Shown here: piece by piece, positions 15,421 through 22,500 of the stretch
How positions within the stretch are numbered: the stretch's first letter is position 1
How the letters are laid out: each line of letters begins with the position of its first letter
Assembly: GCA_937965895.1 (NCBI GenBank)
Contig: CALCKS010000015.1
Span: 1-22,601, forward strand
Length of the DNA stretch: 22,601 nucleotides
Direction of reading: 5' to 3'
DNA from: an uncultured Campylobacter sp.
GTDB taxonomy: Bacteria; Campylobacterota; Campylobacteria; Campylobacterales; Campylobacteraceae
Translations under genes and position numbers: made by a program
The notes under the pieces: model-generated
Told to the model about the DNA's origin: nothing
What the model saw: only the letters and a program-made list of their open reading frames with translations
Database searches by the model: none

Positions 15421-16496
15421 TTTTTGTCTTTTAGTGCTATAAAGGTAGCGATATCTAACGTAAAATCTTTACTATCGTCTATAAAAAATTTCTCTACCGA
15501 ACTACTTTTTATCAAATTTAGATGATCGCTCGTTGCGTTATGTAGCCAAATTTTACCTTCGGATATTTTGTTTAGTAGCGTCGTAGTAGCCTTGCTGGCA
15601 TCAAGGGTAAAGCTGCCGCTAAATTTGATAGATAGGACGTATTTTAAATTTGAGGCGATTTTATCTATATTGTTTTGTATATTTCCCGCTTCATCTTCTA
15701 TGATAAACGAAGTGCTTTCGTCGGTAATACTTGCAGCTTTTTCCAAAAACGTCTTAACGTCGGTTTTTTCGATGATGGGATCAGGGTCGGGTTTTGGCTC
15801 CGGAGTAGGGACGTAATCTTTATCGTAGTTTGGAAATTGACTTTTTATCTCGCTTTCGCTTTTTCCGGTTACTTGCGATATTACGGATATTTTATCATTT
15901 TTGCTTAGCGATTCGTCTAGTTTTGAGTTATCTAGCCCCAAATTTGATTTGTTATTTATGATGACGTTTTTTATATCCTGAGCGGAGGATGTCGCCGTTA
16001 TAGCGTCGTTTATTTTTAAAAAAGAATTTAAAGCGGTTTTTATATCGCCGTCCGGTACGTCTTGTACGCTATCGGCTACGACGTTTGAGGCGATAATTTT
16101 GTTTATCAGCGTTTTGTGCGCGTCTCTAGTGGTGGCATCCGAGCTTTGCGCGTGGACCGGGTTTAGCGCCGCTTTTAAGATCTCACTTACGACTTGACCT
16201 CTGTCGTTTGTATTATTTAGCATGTTTATCCAGCCTGCTTTTCCGCCGACATCGGTATTTTCATCCTTATTTAATAACGTAGCATAAATATGCTTGATGA
16301 AATTTTCGTTACTTTCTAGGCTTTTGCCGAAAAATTCCTTTGATGCCGTCGTATCCAACATCAAATTTGCAATGTTAGATAAACTTGAATTTTTAGCGTT
16401 TGCTGATTTTAGCCAGGCTTCATTGCCCGCACCTTCGCTAGATCTGCCAAATAAGGCAACATAAAGTCCTGAAATTTGTGACTTGGTTAACGACAT
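15399..16496 (-). CDS. DUF4214 surface/secreted protein, N-terminal part
   Basis: From ATG 16496 this frame gives 365 residues. The N-terminus (SQISGLYVALFGRSSEGAGN, then 'FFGKSLESNENFIKHIYATLL') is a DUF4214 domain at about 5-110, common at the start of large surface-layer-type proteins of Campylobacter. After helical sequence comes a proline linker (PTPEPKPDPDP, 230-240) and a module FIIEDEAGNIQNNIDKIAS that resembles the FVIKDTSANIVKHFEYIKS module encoded just past the frame change. The frame stops at 15399-15401, six codons after AAA AAG. The ATG is chosen over GTG 16502 because AAAGG lies 7 nt before it. Joined to the downstream frame the protein would have about 1145 residues. I read it as one gene split by a single-base shift. 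Confidence 0.8.
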   Translation of the reverse strand: MSLTKSQISGLYVALFGRSSEGAGNEAWLKSANAKNSSLSNIANLMLDTTASKEFFGKSLESNENFIKHIYATLLNKDENTDVGGKAGWINMLNNTNDRGQVVSEILKAALNPVHAQSSDATTRDAHKTLINKIIASNVVADSVQDVPDGDIKTALNSFLKINDAITATSSAQDIKNVIINNKSNLGLDNSKLDESLSKNDKISVISQVTGKSESEIKSQFPNYDKDYVPTPEPKPDPDPIIEKTDVKTFLEKAASITDESTSFIIEDEAGNIQNNIDKIASNLKYVLSIKFSGSFTLDASKATTTLLNKISEGKIWLHNATSDHLNLIKSSSVEKFFIDDSKDFTLDIATFIALKDKKQMAINL

Positions 16497-16502
16497 TTTC
16501 AC

Positions 16503-16565
16503 ACCTTTAAGTTGTATTTTTAAAATATACGTGTGGAATATTTAAAATTTTATTATTATATAGAA
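16503..16565 (-). promoter_or_regulatory. Promoter and ribosome site of the DUF4214 gene
   Basis: On the minus strand a TATAAT (16560-16555, within TTCTATATAATAATAAAA) lies about 60 nt before ATG 16496. The Shine-Dalgarno AAAGG is at 16504-16508. The rest of the spacer, 16566-16730, is AT-rich and shows no gene. Confidence 0.5.
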
Positions 16566-16729
16566 TAAGTATAAAAATAAAACTTAATATTTTATGAAAT
16601 ATCAGCTACAAAATATGGAACTTTAGGCGTGTAGCTTTTGTATTTTTATGCGTATTAAGTAATAAATTTTGAGTTTTTTAATTATCAAAATAAATAGATG
16701 AAATTTATGTTAAAGTGGAGTTTTGAAAA

Positions 16730-16763
16730 AGGACGCGGAAGTAAAGCTCGCGGCTTCACTTCC
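16730..16763 (-). terminator. Terminator of the rseP-yggS operon
   Basis: GGAAGT-x-AAGC (16737-16747) pairs with GCTT-x-ACTTCC (16753-16763), one mismatch inside. Read on the minus strand the stem contains the TGA stop of the 257-residue gene and is followed, after GCGTCC, by a run of five T. Confidence 0.6.
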
Positions 16764-17529
16764 CAAAAAGTTTCTTTATAGTGCCGAAAAAGCCGCCTGA
16801 GCCCTCGTTTTTATCGTTCTCTTTTTTATTTTTGTCTAGCTTCATCGCTTCGCTGATCTGCTGTGCGGCCGTATCGGCATAGATAAATGCGCCTTCGGGG
16901 TCGCAATTAAAAAGATTTGAGTAGCACTCAGAATCATTTAAATCAATAGGGTTGGGTATAATCACGTCTGTCGCCTCAAGCAGCCCGTAGCCGTTTTCTA
17001 CGCTAAATTTAACTGCGCTCAAAAACGCAGGCAAATTTTGCGCGTAAAAGTCATCTACTTTTTGTTTTATATTTTTATCGGCATTGTAGTCCTGCCAAAA
17101 TTTGGCCAAATTTTCCGCGCTTATAAACGCGCCAGATGAGTAGTTTCCGTCAAATTTGCCTGTAAATTTAGCTTTTATCTCGGGCGGTATAACGCCGCTT
17201 ATGTTGCTTAGATACCGCTTAAATTCGCCATGTTCGTCCGCCAAAAAGCCAAACGCCGTGCCGCGCGTGTAGAAGTATTTTCTAAAAAATCCCTGCACGG
17301 TAGCAAGTATGTAGCCATGACTCGTCGAAAAGCTCTCATCGTCCTTGGTTTCAAGCGCGATTTTTAGGGTATCGATGTATTTTTGCGCGTAAAAATCCTG
17401 CATGCCGTACTCTTTTGCGAGCCTTTGGGCGACCGACCAATCACCCTCTCGCGCGCTTTTTAACGCGTCAAAATACCACTGCTTTATCTCGCTTTCATTG
17501 ATCGGATGATAGCTCACGTCGTAGCCCAT
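16756..17529 (-). CDS. Uncharacterised soluble protein, 257 residues
   Basis: The protein begins MGYDVSYHPINESEIKQWYF. It has no signal peptide or membrane segment and looks mixed alpha/beta. Aromatic and acidic residues are frequent. A central segment (SHGYILATVQGFFRKYFYTR) is followed by IPNPIDLNDSECYSNLFNCD and a charged, glycine-rich tail (KNEGSGGFFGTIKKLFGK). I do not recognise a domain with confidence; the 'MGYDVSYHP' opening recalls uncharacterised proteins in other bacteria. AAGGA precedes ATG 17529. It lies 3 bp after the four-helix membrane protein, so the two are probably a translated pair at the end of the rseP-yggS operon. A function linked to its membrane neighbour is a guess from position only. 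Confidence 0.75.
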   Translation of the reverse strand: MGYDVSYHPINESEIKQWYFDALKSAREGDWSVAQRLAKEYGMQDFYAQKYIDTLKIALETKDDESFSTSHGYILATVQGFFRKYFYTRGTAFGFLADEHGEFKRYLSNISGVIPPEIKAKFTGKFDGNYSSGAFISAENLAKFWQDYNADKNIKQKVDDFYAQNLPAFLSAVKFSVENGYGLLEATDVIIPNPIDLNDSECYSNLFNCDPEGAFIYADTAAQQISEAMKLDKNKKENDKNEGSGGFFGTIKKLFGK

Positions 17530-17532
17530 TTA

Positions 17533-18048
17533 TTAGTCCTTTGTTTTTTCTTGATTTTTTGTTTTAAATTTGTCGTAATTTGATAGGTAGTAAGTCGCCC
17601 TAGACAAAAAATGTAGAAACGAAATATACAGGGCTATCGGTATCAAAAATAAAAATGCGGATATTAACAACAAGCCCCACAGCATATCGCTAGCCGGTTT
17701 GAAAAAGTATACGTAATAGTATGTTCCGCTCCCGCTTCCCTCATTCCAGCCTTCAACATTGCATAGAAGTAAAAAATTTATAAATAATAAAATACCCAAA
17801 AGCACAAAATACTTACAGTTTCGTAGTCTTGGTATCAAGCCGTAGATGAGACACATAACGATATCGGTAAGTATTAAAATTTTAAACCCAACTGCATCCC
17901 TATCATCATAAGGAGCAACAAAAGATAGAGTTAAAAAGCCGGCAATAAGTCCGATTATATCAACTATTATCGGAAGGGGATTAGTATTTTTGTTACTCTG
18001 CTTATTTTTTAAAAATAGCAGCTCAAGCTCGTCTCTTCGTTTTTCCAT
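17533..18048 (-). CDS. Four-helix membrane protein of unknown function
   Basis: A 171-residue protein with four predicted membrane segments: about 26-46 (IIVDIIGLIAGFLTLSFVA), 55-71 (ILILTDIVMCLIYGLI), 79-97 (KYFVLLGILLFINFLLLC) and 121-147 (LWGLLLISAFLFLIPIALYI). The ends are charged. No catalytic or transport motif is seen and I do not recognise the family. AAAAGG lies 7 nt before ATG 18048. The gene starts 11 bp after the yggS stop and ends 3 bp before the 257-residue protein, so it belongs to the same operon. It is more AT-rich than yggS and rseP, suggesting an accessory addition. Confidence 0.75.
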   Translation of the reverse strand: MEKRRDELELLFLKNKQSNKNTNPLPIIVDIIGLIAGFLTLSFVAPYDDRDAVGFKILILTDIVMCLIYGLIPRLRNCKYFVLLGILLFINFLLLCNVEGWNEGSGSGTYYYVYFFKPASDMLWGLLLISAFLFLIPIALYISFLHFLSRATYYLSNYDKFKTKNQEKTKD

Positions 18049-18059
18049 ATTTCAGCCTT

Positions 18060-18695
18060 TTAACTATACAAAATCGACCCCAAACGAATCATATTAGAGC
18101 CGCATTTTATCGCCAGCTCAAAGTCGCCACTCATGCCCATCGAGCAAATTTGCGCGCCGTTTGGTTGCAGATTTTCGTAAATTTTACGCGTAGTCTCAAA
18201 GCTCTTTTGTATGGCTCGCTCGTCCTCTACGTGCGCGCCGATACTCATCACGCCGACGGGTTTTAAAAATTTACACTCCTTTGCGATTTGTAAAAACGCA
18301 TCCTGTGCGGCCTCGGGCGAGATACCTTGTTTCGTGTCTTCGCGCGCGGAGTTTATTTGCAGCAGGCATGGTAGCTCGCAAACAAGCCTCTTATCGACCG
18401 CAAGCGCGGCCTCTACGCTCTCGCAGCTTTGCCAAAGAGCAGGTTTGAGCGCTAGCAGATGGTTTATTTTGTTGCTTTGAAGTCGCCCGATAAAGTGCCA
18501 CTCGATCGGCAAATTTGATAAAATTTCGCTCTTGTTTTTGAGCTCTTGCACGCGGTTTTCGCCAAAGCTCGTTTGCCCCTGTTCAAAAAGCTCCAAAACC
18601 TCTTTGGTCGTTACGTTTTTGCTCACGGCAATTAGCTTTACCGCTTCGCCCGTGCGCGCGTTTTCGATGCGTTCTAAAATTTGCCCGAGCTTCAT
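18060..18695 (-). CDS. yggS: YggS-family pyridoxal phosphate homeostasis protein
   Basis: YggS/PROSC proteins bind pyridoxal 5'-phosphate in the cytoplasm and keep vitamin B6 pools in balance; no enzymatic activity is established. The 211-residue protein shows the PLP lysine in KLIAVSKNVT (K26), FGENRVQE, the typical WHFIGRLQSNKI, NSAREDTKQGI, and the phosphate-binding end SMGMSGDFELAIKCGSNMIRLGS (split: SMGMSGDFELAI, then MIRLGS). All hallmark positions are intact. Its ATG overlaps the rseP stop by 4 bp, so translation is coupled. Confidence 0.94.
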   Translation of the reverse strand: MKLGQILERIENARTGEAVKLIAVSKNVTTKEVLELFEQGQTSFGENRVQELKNKSEILSNLPIEWHFIGRLQSNKINHLLALKPALWQSCESVEAALAVDKRLVCELPCLLQINSAREDTKQGISPEAAQDAFLQIAKECKFLKPVGVMSIGAHVEDERAIQKSFETTRKIYENLQPNGAQICSMGMSGDFELAIKCGSNMIRLGSILYS

Positions 18696-19804
18696 TGTCC
18701 CGCTCCGCTTAGGCGCATCACGTCGTTAAAGGTCGCAAACGCCATCAGGCAGAGCAAAAACGCCCAGCCGCAGTAAGTGAGGCCGATATAGACTTTTTCG
18801 TTCATCTCGCGGCGGAAAATCAGCTCGTAAAGGTTAAAAAATATATGACCGCCGTCAAGCGCTGGGATCGGGAGCAGGTTTAGCACGCCTAAATTTACGG
18901 AGATGAGCGCGGCGATGATGAGTAGTGTTGGGAGGCCGATGCCTGCGGCCTTTGAGGTGATGTCGGTGATCTGGATGATGCCGCCCATCTCTTTTAGCGG
19001 CACGACGCCGACTATCAGCTTTTCAAGTCCCGTAAATATGAGCTTTGAGGCGTTTACGGTCTCAACGAGCGCAAATTTAAGCGAGCTAAAGCCGGTGTTT
19101 CGTATCGTGACGGCCTCGTCTGAGGGCAAAATGCCGATGAGCGGTTTTTCTATCTTTTCGCCAAATATCGTCACGCTCTGCCCGATTTTAGGCGTCAAAT
19201 TTATCGTTTTTATTTCGCCCGCACGCTCGAGCGTGATCGCGGTGGAGGTTAAATTTACGTTTTTGCTTATCTCGTCCCATTCGCTGATTTTGATGCCGTT
19301 TATGTTTAAAATTTTATCGCCCTTTTGCAGCCCGGCACTCGCCGCAGCGGAGTTTTCCAGCACCTTGCCCACAGTCGGAGCTAGCCTTTCTACGCCGATA
19401 TGTCCGAGCGCGATAAAGATAAAAAACGCCAAAGCAAAGTTAAAAAACGGTCCGGCAAAAAGGATGAAAATGCGTCCTAGTGGGCTAAGCCTCGTGTAGC
19501 TGTCGGCATCCTCGTTTTTTAGGCCGGGCTTTGCGTCCTCTTGCCCTTTTAGGCTAACGTAGCCGCCAAGCGGTATCGCGCTGATGGCGTACTCGGTGCC
19601 GCCGATGGTTTTTGAGTAGACGCTTTGCCCAAAGCCCACGCTAAATTTTAAAACGCCGACTTTTAGCATGCGAGCTGCGAGAAAGTGGCCCAGCTCGTGG
19701 AAAAATATAAGAAAGCTAATCACCAAAACCGTGATCAAAAAATGCCACGAATACGCATAAAGCCCGACCGCAAGGATAGCGGCGGTAAGTATAATTCCTT
19801 TCAA
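18692..19804 (-). CDS. rseP: Site-2 intramembrane metalloprotease RseP
   Basis: RseP cuts membrane-embedded substrates such as anti-sigma factors and leftover signal peptides. The 370-residue protein has the zinc motif HELGH (36-40) in its first membrane helix region, the family segment GGYVSLKGQED, one PDZ domain (about 125-190: 'GLQKGDKILNINGIKISEWDE'), and the second metal motif in LNLLPIPALDGGH near residue 315. The membrane helices at the C-terminus are present. The start is a TTG at 19804, supported by AAAAGG 6 nt before it; no ATG is better placed. I recall pgsA just upstream of this gene in Campylobacter; here about 2.7 kb of other genes intervene. Confidence 0.93.
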   Translation of the reverse strand: MKGIILTAAILAVGLYAYSWHFLITVLVISFLIFFHELGHFLAARMLKVGVLKFSVGFGQSVYSKTIGGTEYAISAIPLGGYVSLKGQEDAKPGLKNEDADSYTRLSPLGRIFILFAGPFFNFALAFFIFIALGHIGVERLAPTVGKVLENSAAASAGLQKGDKILNINGIKISEWDEISKNVNLTSTAITLERAGEIKTINLTPKIGQSVTIFGEKIEKPLIGILPSDEAVTIRNTGFSSLKFALVETVNASKLIFTGLEKLIVGVVPLKEMGGIIQITDITSKAAGIGLPTLLIIAALISVNLGVLNLLPIPALDGGHIFFNLYELIFRREMNEKVYIGLTYCGWAFLLCLMAFATFNDVMRLSGAGQ

Positions 19805-19846
19805 AATTTGCCTTTTAAGTAGATTTTAAACGCGATTTTAGCGAAA

Positions 19847-19856
19847 TTTTATAAAA
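19847..19856 (-). promoter_or_regulatory. Candidate promoter of the rseP operon
   Basis: On the minus strand TATAAA (19853-19848, within TTTTATAAAATTTCG) lies about 44 nt before the TTG start at 19804. A second possible -10, TAAAAT, lies a few bases closer. The remaining spacer to 20034 is AT-rich and shows no gene. Confidence 0.4.
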
Positions 19857-20034
19857 TTGGGCTTGAAACCGCGATCAAGAGCCGTTTGTATATATTTTAT
19901 TAGAAGTTAATATGTATGAAAATAAACATTTATAGCTTGTCTAAAACAGTAGATATTACGAATATAAGTTTTAAATAATATCTTTAAAAATACAAATACT
20001 AAAGAGATTGAGATACTGGCTACAAAATTGCTTT

Positions 20035-20928
20035 TTACGTGATATCTAAATTTTTATTAACTGCATCTATTATTTTTTGTCTTACCTCTTGACTCATTTT
20101 TGAGTCTGGCTTAACAAAGCCTTCTTCAAATGAATAAAAAATTAATTTCTCTAAATCGTCTTCTAAATTTATAATACAATCAGACAAAATATCTATATTT
20201 TGACCTACTTCATACCCTGATAGATAATCAATCTCGCAATTACCCCAAATATTTATCAAAAAAAAACAATACGGCACAATAGCAGAAATATAGCATTTTT
20301 GAAAAACATCTCTTTTATTATCGGTAGTTCTAATACCTCCCGTAATCATTCTTATTTCAAAAAGATCATCTGTTCTGTGCATACGAATAAGCTTATTTTT
20401 TATATCTTCTGCAACTTGTAGTCTCCTAATTGGTAAAAAATACATTTTTATTTTCTCAATTTCTTCCATTTTTTCATTTAAAAGAATTTTTCTATATGTT
20501 TCCAATATTATTTTTATACTATCTAGTTCTTTCTCGGTAAATCTATCATCTTTGTTTTTGATTTTGTTTTGATAGTAATAAATTTCGAACATACTAATTC
20601 TCCAAAAAAGAGATAATAGAAAATATTTAAAATTACCATTATTTGAGTCTATCCTTTGATTTTTATTTTTTTTAATAATATCAAAAAATTTATTTTTAAA
20701 GATACGCTCATATTTACTAAATTTTGATTCACATTCGTCGCATAAAAAATAAAATTTAAGCCCATCTTGATGGCTTTTATCCATATTGTCAGAATGTCTA
20801 AATTTCTGCGTGGGAGATATTTCCTTAATAGTATTAAAGAAAAATTTAGGATAAATATGACTTTGTGATAGTTTTTTTATTTTTTTACATAATCCACATT
20901 CTTCGTATTGTCTAGCATTGTTTAGCAT
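20035..20928 (-). CDS. Zinc-ribbon / HNH-like accessory protein
   Basis: A 297-residue protein, much more AT-rich than its neighbours (Lys, Ile, Asn, Phe dominate). The N-terminus has C11-x2-C14, then SQSHIYPKFF (H24), and C63-x2-C66 in FLCDECESKFSKYE. This 'CxxC ... SHIxPxF ... LCxxCExxxSxYE' pattern is one I know from accessory proteins with an HNH-like treble-clef zinc fold. A nuclease role is possible but no full HNH catalytic set is visible. The rest has no recognised domain. An A9 run (20258-20266 on the plus strand) and a T8 run (20668 region) lie in the coding sequence and could slip. AAGGA lies about 9 nt before ATG 20928. Base composition and position between pgsA and rseP suggest horizontal gain. 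Confidence 0.65.
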   Translation of the reverse strand: MLNNARQYEECGLCKKIKKLSQSHIYPKFFFNTIKEISPTQKFRHSDNMDKSHQDGLKFYFLCDECESKFSKYERIFKNKFFDIIKKNKNQRIDSNNGNFKYFLLSLFWRISMFEIYYYQNKIKNKDDRFTEKELDSIKIILETYRKILLNEKMEEIEKIKMYFLPIRRLQVAEDIKNKLIRMHRTDDLFEIRMITGGIRTTDNKRDVFQKCYISAIVPYCFFLINIWGNCEIDYLSGYEVGQNIDILSDCIINLEDDLEKLIFYSFEEGFVKPDSKMSQEVRQKIIDAVNKNLDIT

Positions 20929-21069
20929 GATAAATAAATCCTTATTATTTTAAAAAAATTATTTTCAATTAAATATTTCATAAATTTTTAAAAATATTGC
21001 CTTGGTCCAGTTTGTTGTTAAATTCTGGTTTTAATAAATATAGCATTTTGTCCGCCTATATTACTATTG

Positions 21070-21288
21070 TTATATAATGAAGATAATTATACCAAAATGT
21101 TCTACATTGAAATAACCTAAATATAAATGATAATTATACCATAGAGTCACTATAAGTAGTGTAGTGCTTATAGTAAAAACTACAGGTGGAGTCAATGCAA
21201 AAGTATCTATAGTATAAAAATGATACAAATTTACCCCAAACAGTAAAGCTTGGTTCAAATTAGGCGAGCACAGGTATTTCTTGTGCAT
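21070..21288 (-). CDS. Doubtful small membrane protein in an AT-rich spacer
   Basis: A 72-residue frame from ATG 21288 without a ribosome site. It has one hydrophobic stretch (PPVVFTISTTLLIVTLWYNY). It lies in the 20929-21454 spacer, which otherwise shows a 13-bp direct repeat (GATAATTATACCA at 21082 and 21129), a palindrome at 21379-21392, and a short cysteine-containing plus frame (21299-21439) without a start. I see no homology. It may be chance or a remnant. Confidence 0.2.
   Translation of the reverse strand: MHKKYLCSPNLNQALLFGVNLYHFYTIDTFALTPPVVFTISTTLLIVTLWYNYHLYLGYFNVEHFGIIIFII
21082..21141. repeat. 13-bp direct repeat GATAATTATACCA
   Basis: The copies at 21082-21094 and 21129-21141 are identical and 47 bp apart start to start, in the AT-rich segment. 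They could be a binding-site pair or a recombination scar; in AT-rich DNA chance is also possible. Confidence 0.5.
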
Positions 21289-21378
21289 AAAATACTAAAC
21301 TGCTAAATCTCCGCAGGACCGTAACTGCAAAAATAGTGACGCAAAATGTCCTAAAACGCAAATGAGCTGTAATTCATC

Positions 21379-21421
21379 CGTTAAATTTAACGCAAGCCGC
21401 CTGCTACCGCACGTTAAATTT
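21379..21421. repeat. CGTTAAATTTAACG palindrome and a second half-copy
   Basis: Positions 21379-21392 form a perfect 14-bp palindrome, and CGTTAAATTT recurs at 21412-21421. They follow the minus-strand gene ending at 21455 by 34-76 bp. It may act as a weak terminator or be part of the genome-wide AAATTT enrichment. Confidence 0.4.
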
Positions 21422-21454
21422 GAGGGCAAACCGGGCTAATTTTAAGGCGTAAAT

Positions 21455-22351
21455 TTAGCTAAAAATCTCATTTAGCCAGGCTAAAATTTTGGCTCTGCTT
21501 AGCCCTTTGCCGGCGGTTAGGGCAGTTTTGTCTTTATTTGCGAGATCAAATTCTATCCCAAAATGCGACTTTACGCTCGCGATAAAAGGCTTTAAATCTA
21601 AAAGGTCGGGGCAAGGCAAGGCATCCGGCGCTACTTGCTGTAAAAAGCTCACGCCCTCGTCGTCAAAGTCGATACGCGCCCTGGGAACGTCGTCGTTGCT
21701 GATTTGTATATCAAAGGTCTTGTCGTTTATAAACGGCGCAAAAATGCGGATCTGCAAATGAAATTTACGCTTTTTCTCATCCTGCCCTAGATACTCGTTG
21801 CTAAACCAGTAGCCCAAATTTACGGCGTTTAGTATAAACTCAAAATCATAAGGATCGGCAGGCGTCGCGCCTATGCGGCGCAAAAGCTCGTAAACGGGCA
21901 GCTTTTCTCGCAGCGCGTCATAATACTCGTAAAGCTCGCCAAGCAGCGGGTGAGCGCGGCCGGCCTTTTCTTGCAGGCGTAAAATCTCGAAAATATACCT
22001 GTGCGCAAGCGAGCGATGCGCTATGCTTCGGCGCGCCTGAGAGCTAAGATAGTCTAAAATTTCGGGTTTACGCGAAAAGCTAAACGCGCTCCAAACTCCG
22101 CGCAATGTTTCTAAATCGTTATCGCTCGCGTCAAATTTAACCTCGCGCGTCTTATCGTAGTCTAGCGCGCAGCCTAGCAAAAACTCGCCTAGCTCTTCGC
22201 TCATAACCTCGCCGATTTTGGATAAATTTTTAGCGTTATGATAAAAACTGACGTCGATTATCTTTTGATTTAGTTTTCGGACTTGTTTTTTGAGCTCGGG
22301 TTCTAGGCTCTGCGTTCGCTCCACGATGATATCTCTTAGTCCGTGATCCAT
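21455..22351 (-). CDS. Uncharacterised soluble protein, 298 residues
   Basis: Begins MDHGLRDIIVERTQSLEPEL and has no signal peptide or membrane segment. The first two thirds look alpha-helical (YIFEILRLQEKAGRAHPLLG, ELYEYYDALREKL). The last third contains beta-like sequence (FHLQIRIFAPFIN, TFDIQISNDDVPRARIDFDD). I recognise no domain or catalytic motif. GC content and codon use match the core genes, unlike the AT-rich gene beyond it, so it looks like a resident gene. A weak ribosome site (GAGAAA) precedes ATG 22351. It lies between the pgsA 3' end and the accessory segment; co-transcription with pgsA is possible because the 149-bp gap shows no clear terminator. Confidence 0.7.
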   Translation of the reverse strand: MDHGLRDIIVERTQSLEPELKKQVRKLNQKIIDVSFYHNAKNLSKIGEVMSEELGEFLLGCALDYDKTREVKFDASDNDLETLRGVWSAFSFSRKPEILDYLSSQARRSIAHRSLAHRYIFEILRLQEKAGRAHPLLGELYEYYDALREKLPVYELLRRIGATPADPYDFEFILNAVNLGYWFSNEYLGQDEKKRKFHLQIRIFAPFINDKTFDIQISNDDVPRARIDFDDEGVSFLQQVAPDALPCPDLLDLKPFIASVKSHFGIEFDLANKDKTALTAGKGLSRAKILAWLNEIFS

Positions 22352-22405
22352 ATTTTCTCTTTGTTTTAAATTTATTTTTAGTTTATGCTAGCCGCGTCGC
22401 CGAGC

Positions 22406-22489
22406 TTAAAATTTCGTTTTTAAATTTACGTAAAAGCTTCTCGCGCCGACTTGAAAATCGTATATTTTTTGCTCGGTAATAAAAGCCAT
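22406..22489 (-). other. Possible 27-residue small frame between pgsA and the 298-residue gene
   Basis: ATG 22489 to TAA 22406-22408 encodes a peptide beginning MAFITEQKIYDFQVGARSF. Its composition is protein-like, but the ribosome site is weak and 27 codons are easily found by chance. The gap also holds a GCTAAATTTAGC palindrome (22494-22505) that overlaps the upstream stop. Confidence 0.15.
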
Positions 22490-22500
22490 CCGCGCTAAAT

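Noticed and set aside
21070..21454. Insertion sequence or integrase remnant in the AT-rich segment
   Set aside because: No transposase motif, terminal inverted repeats or target duplication could be found; only a 13-bp direct repeat is present.
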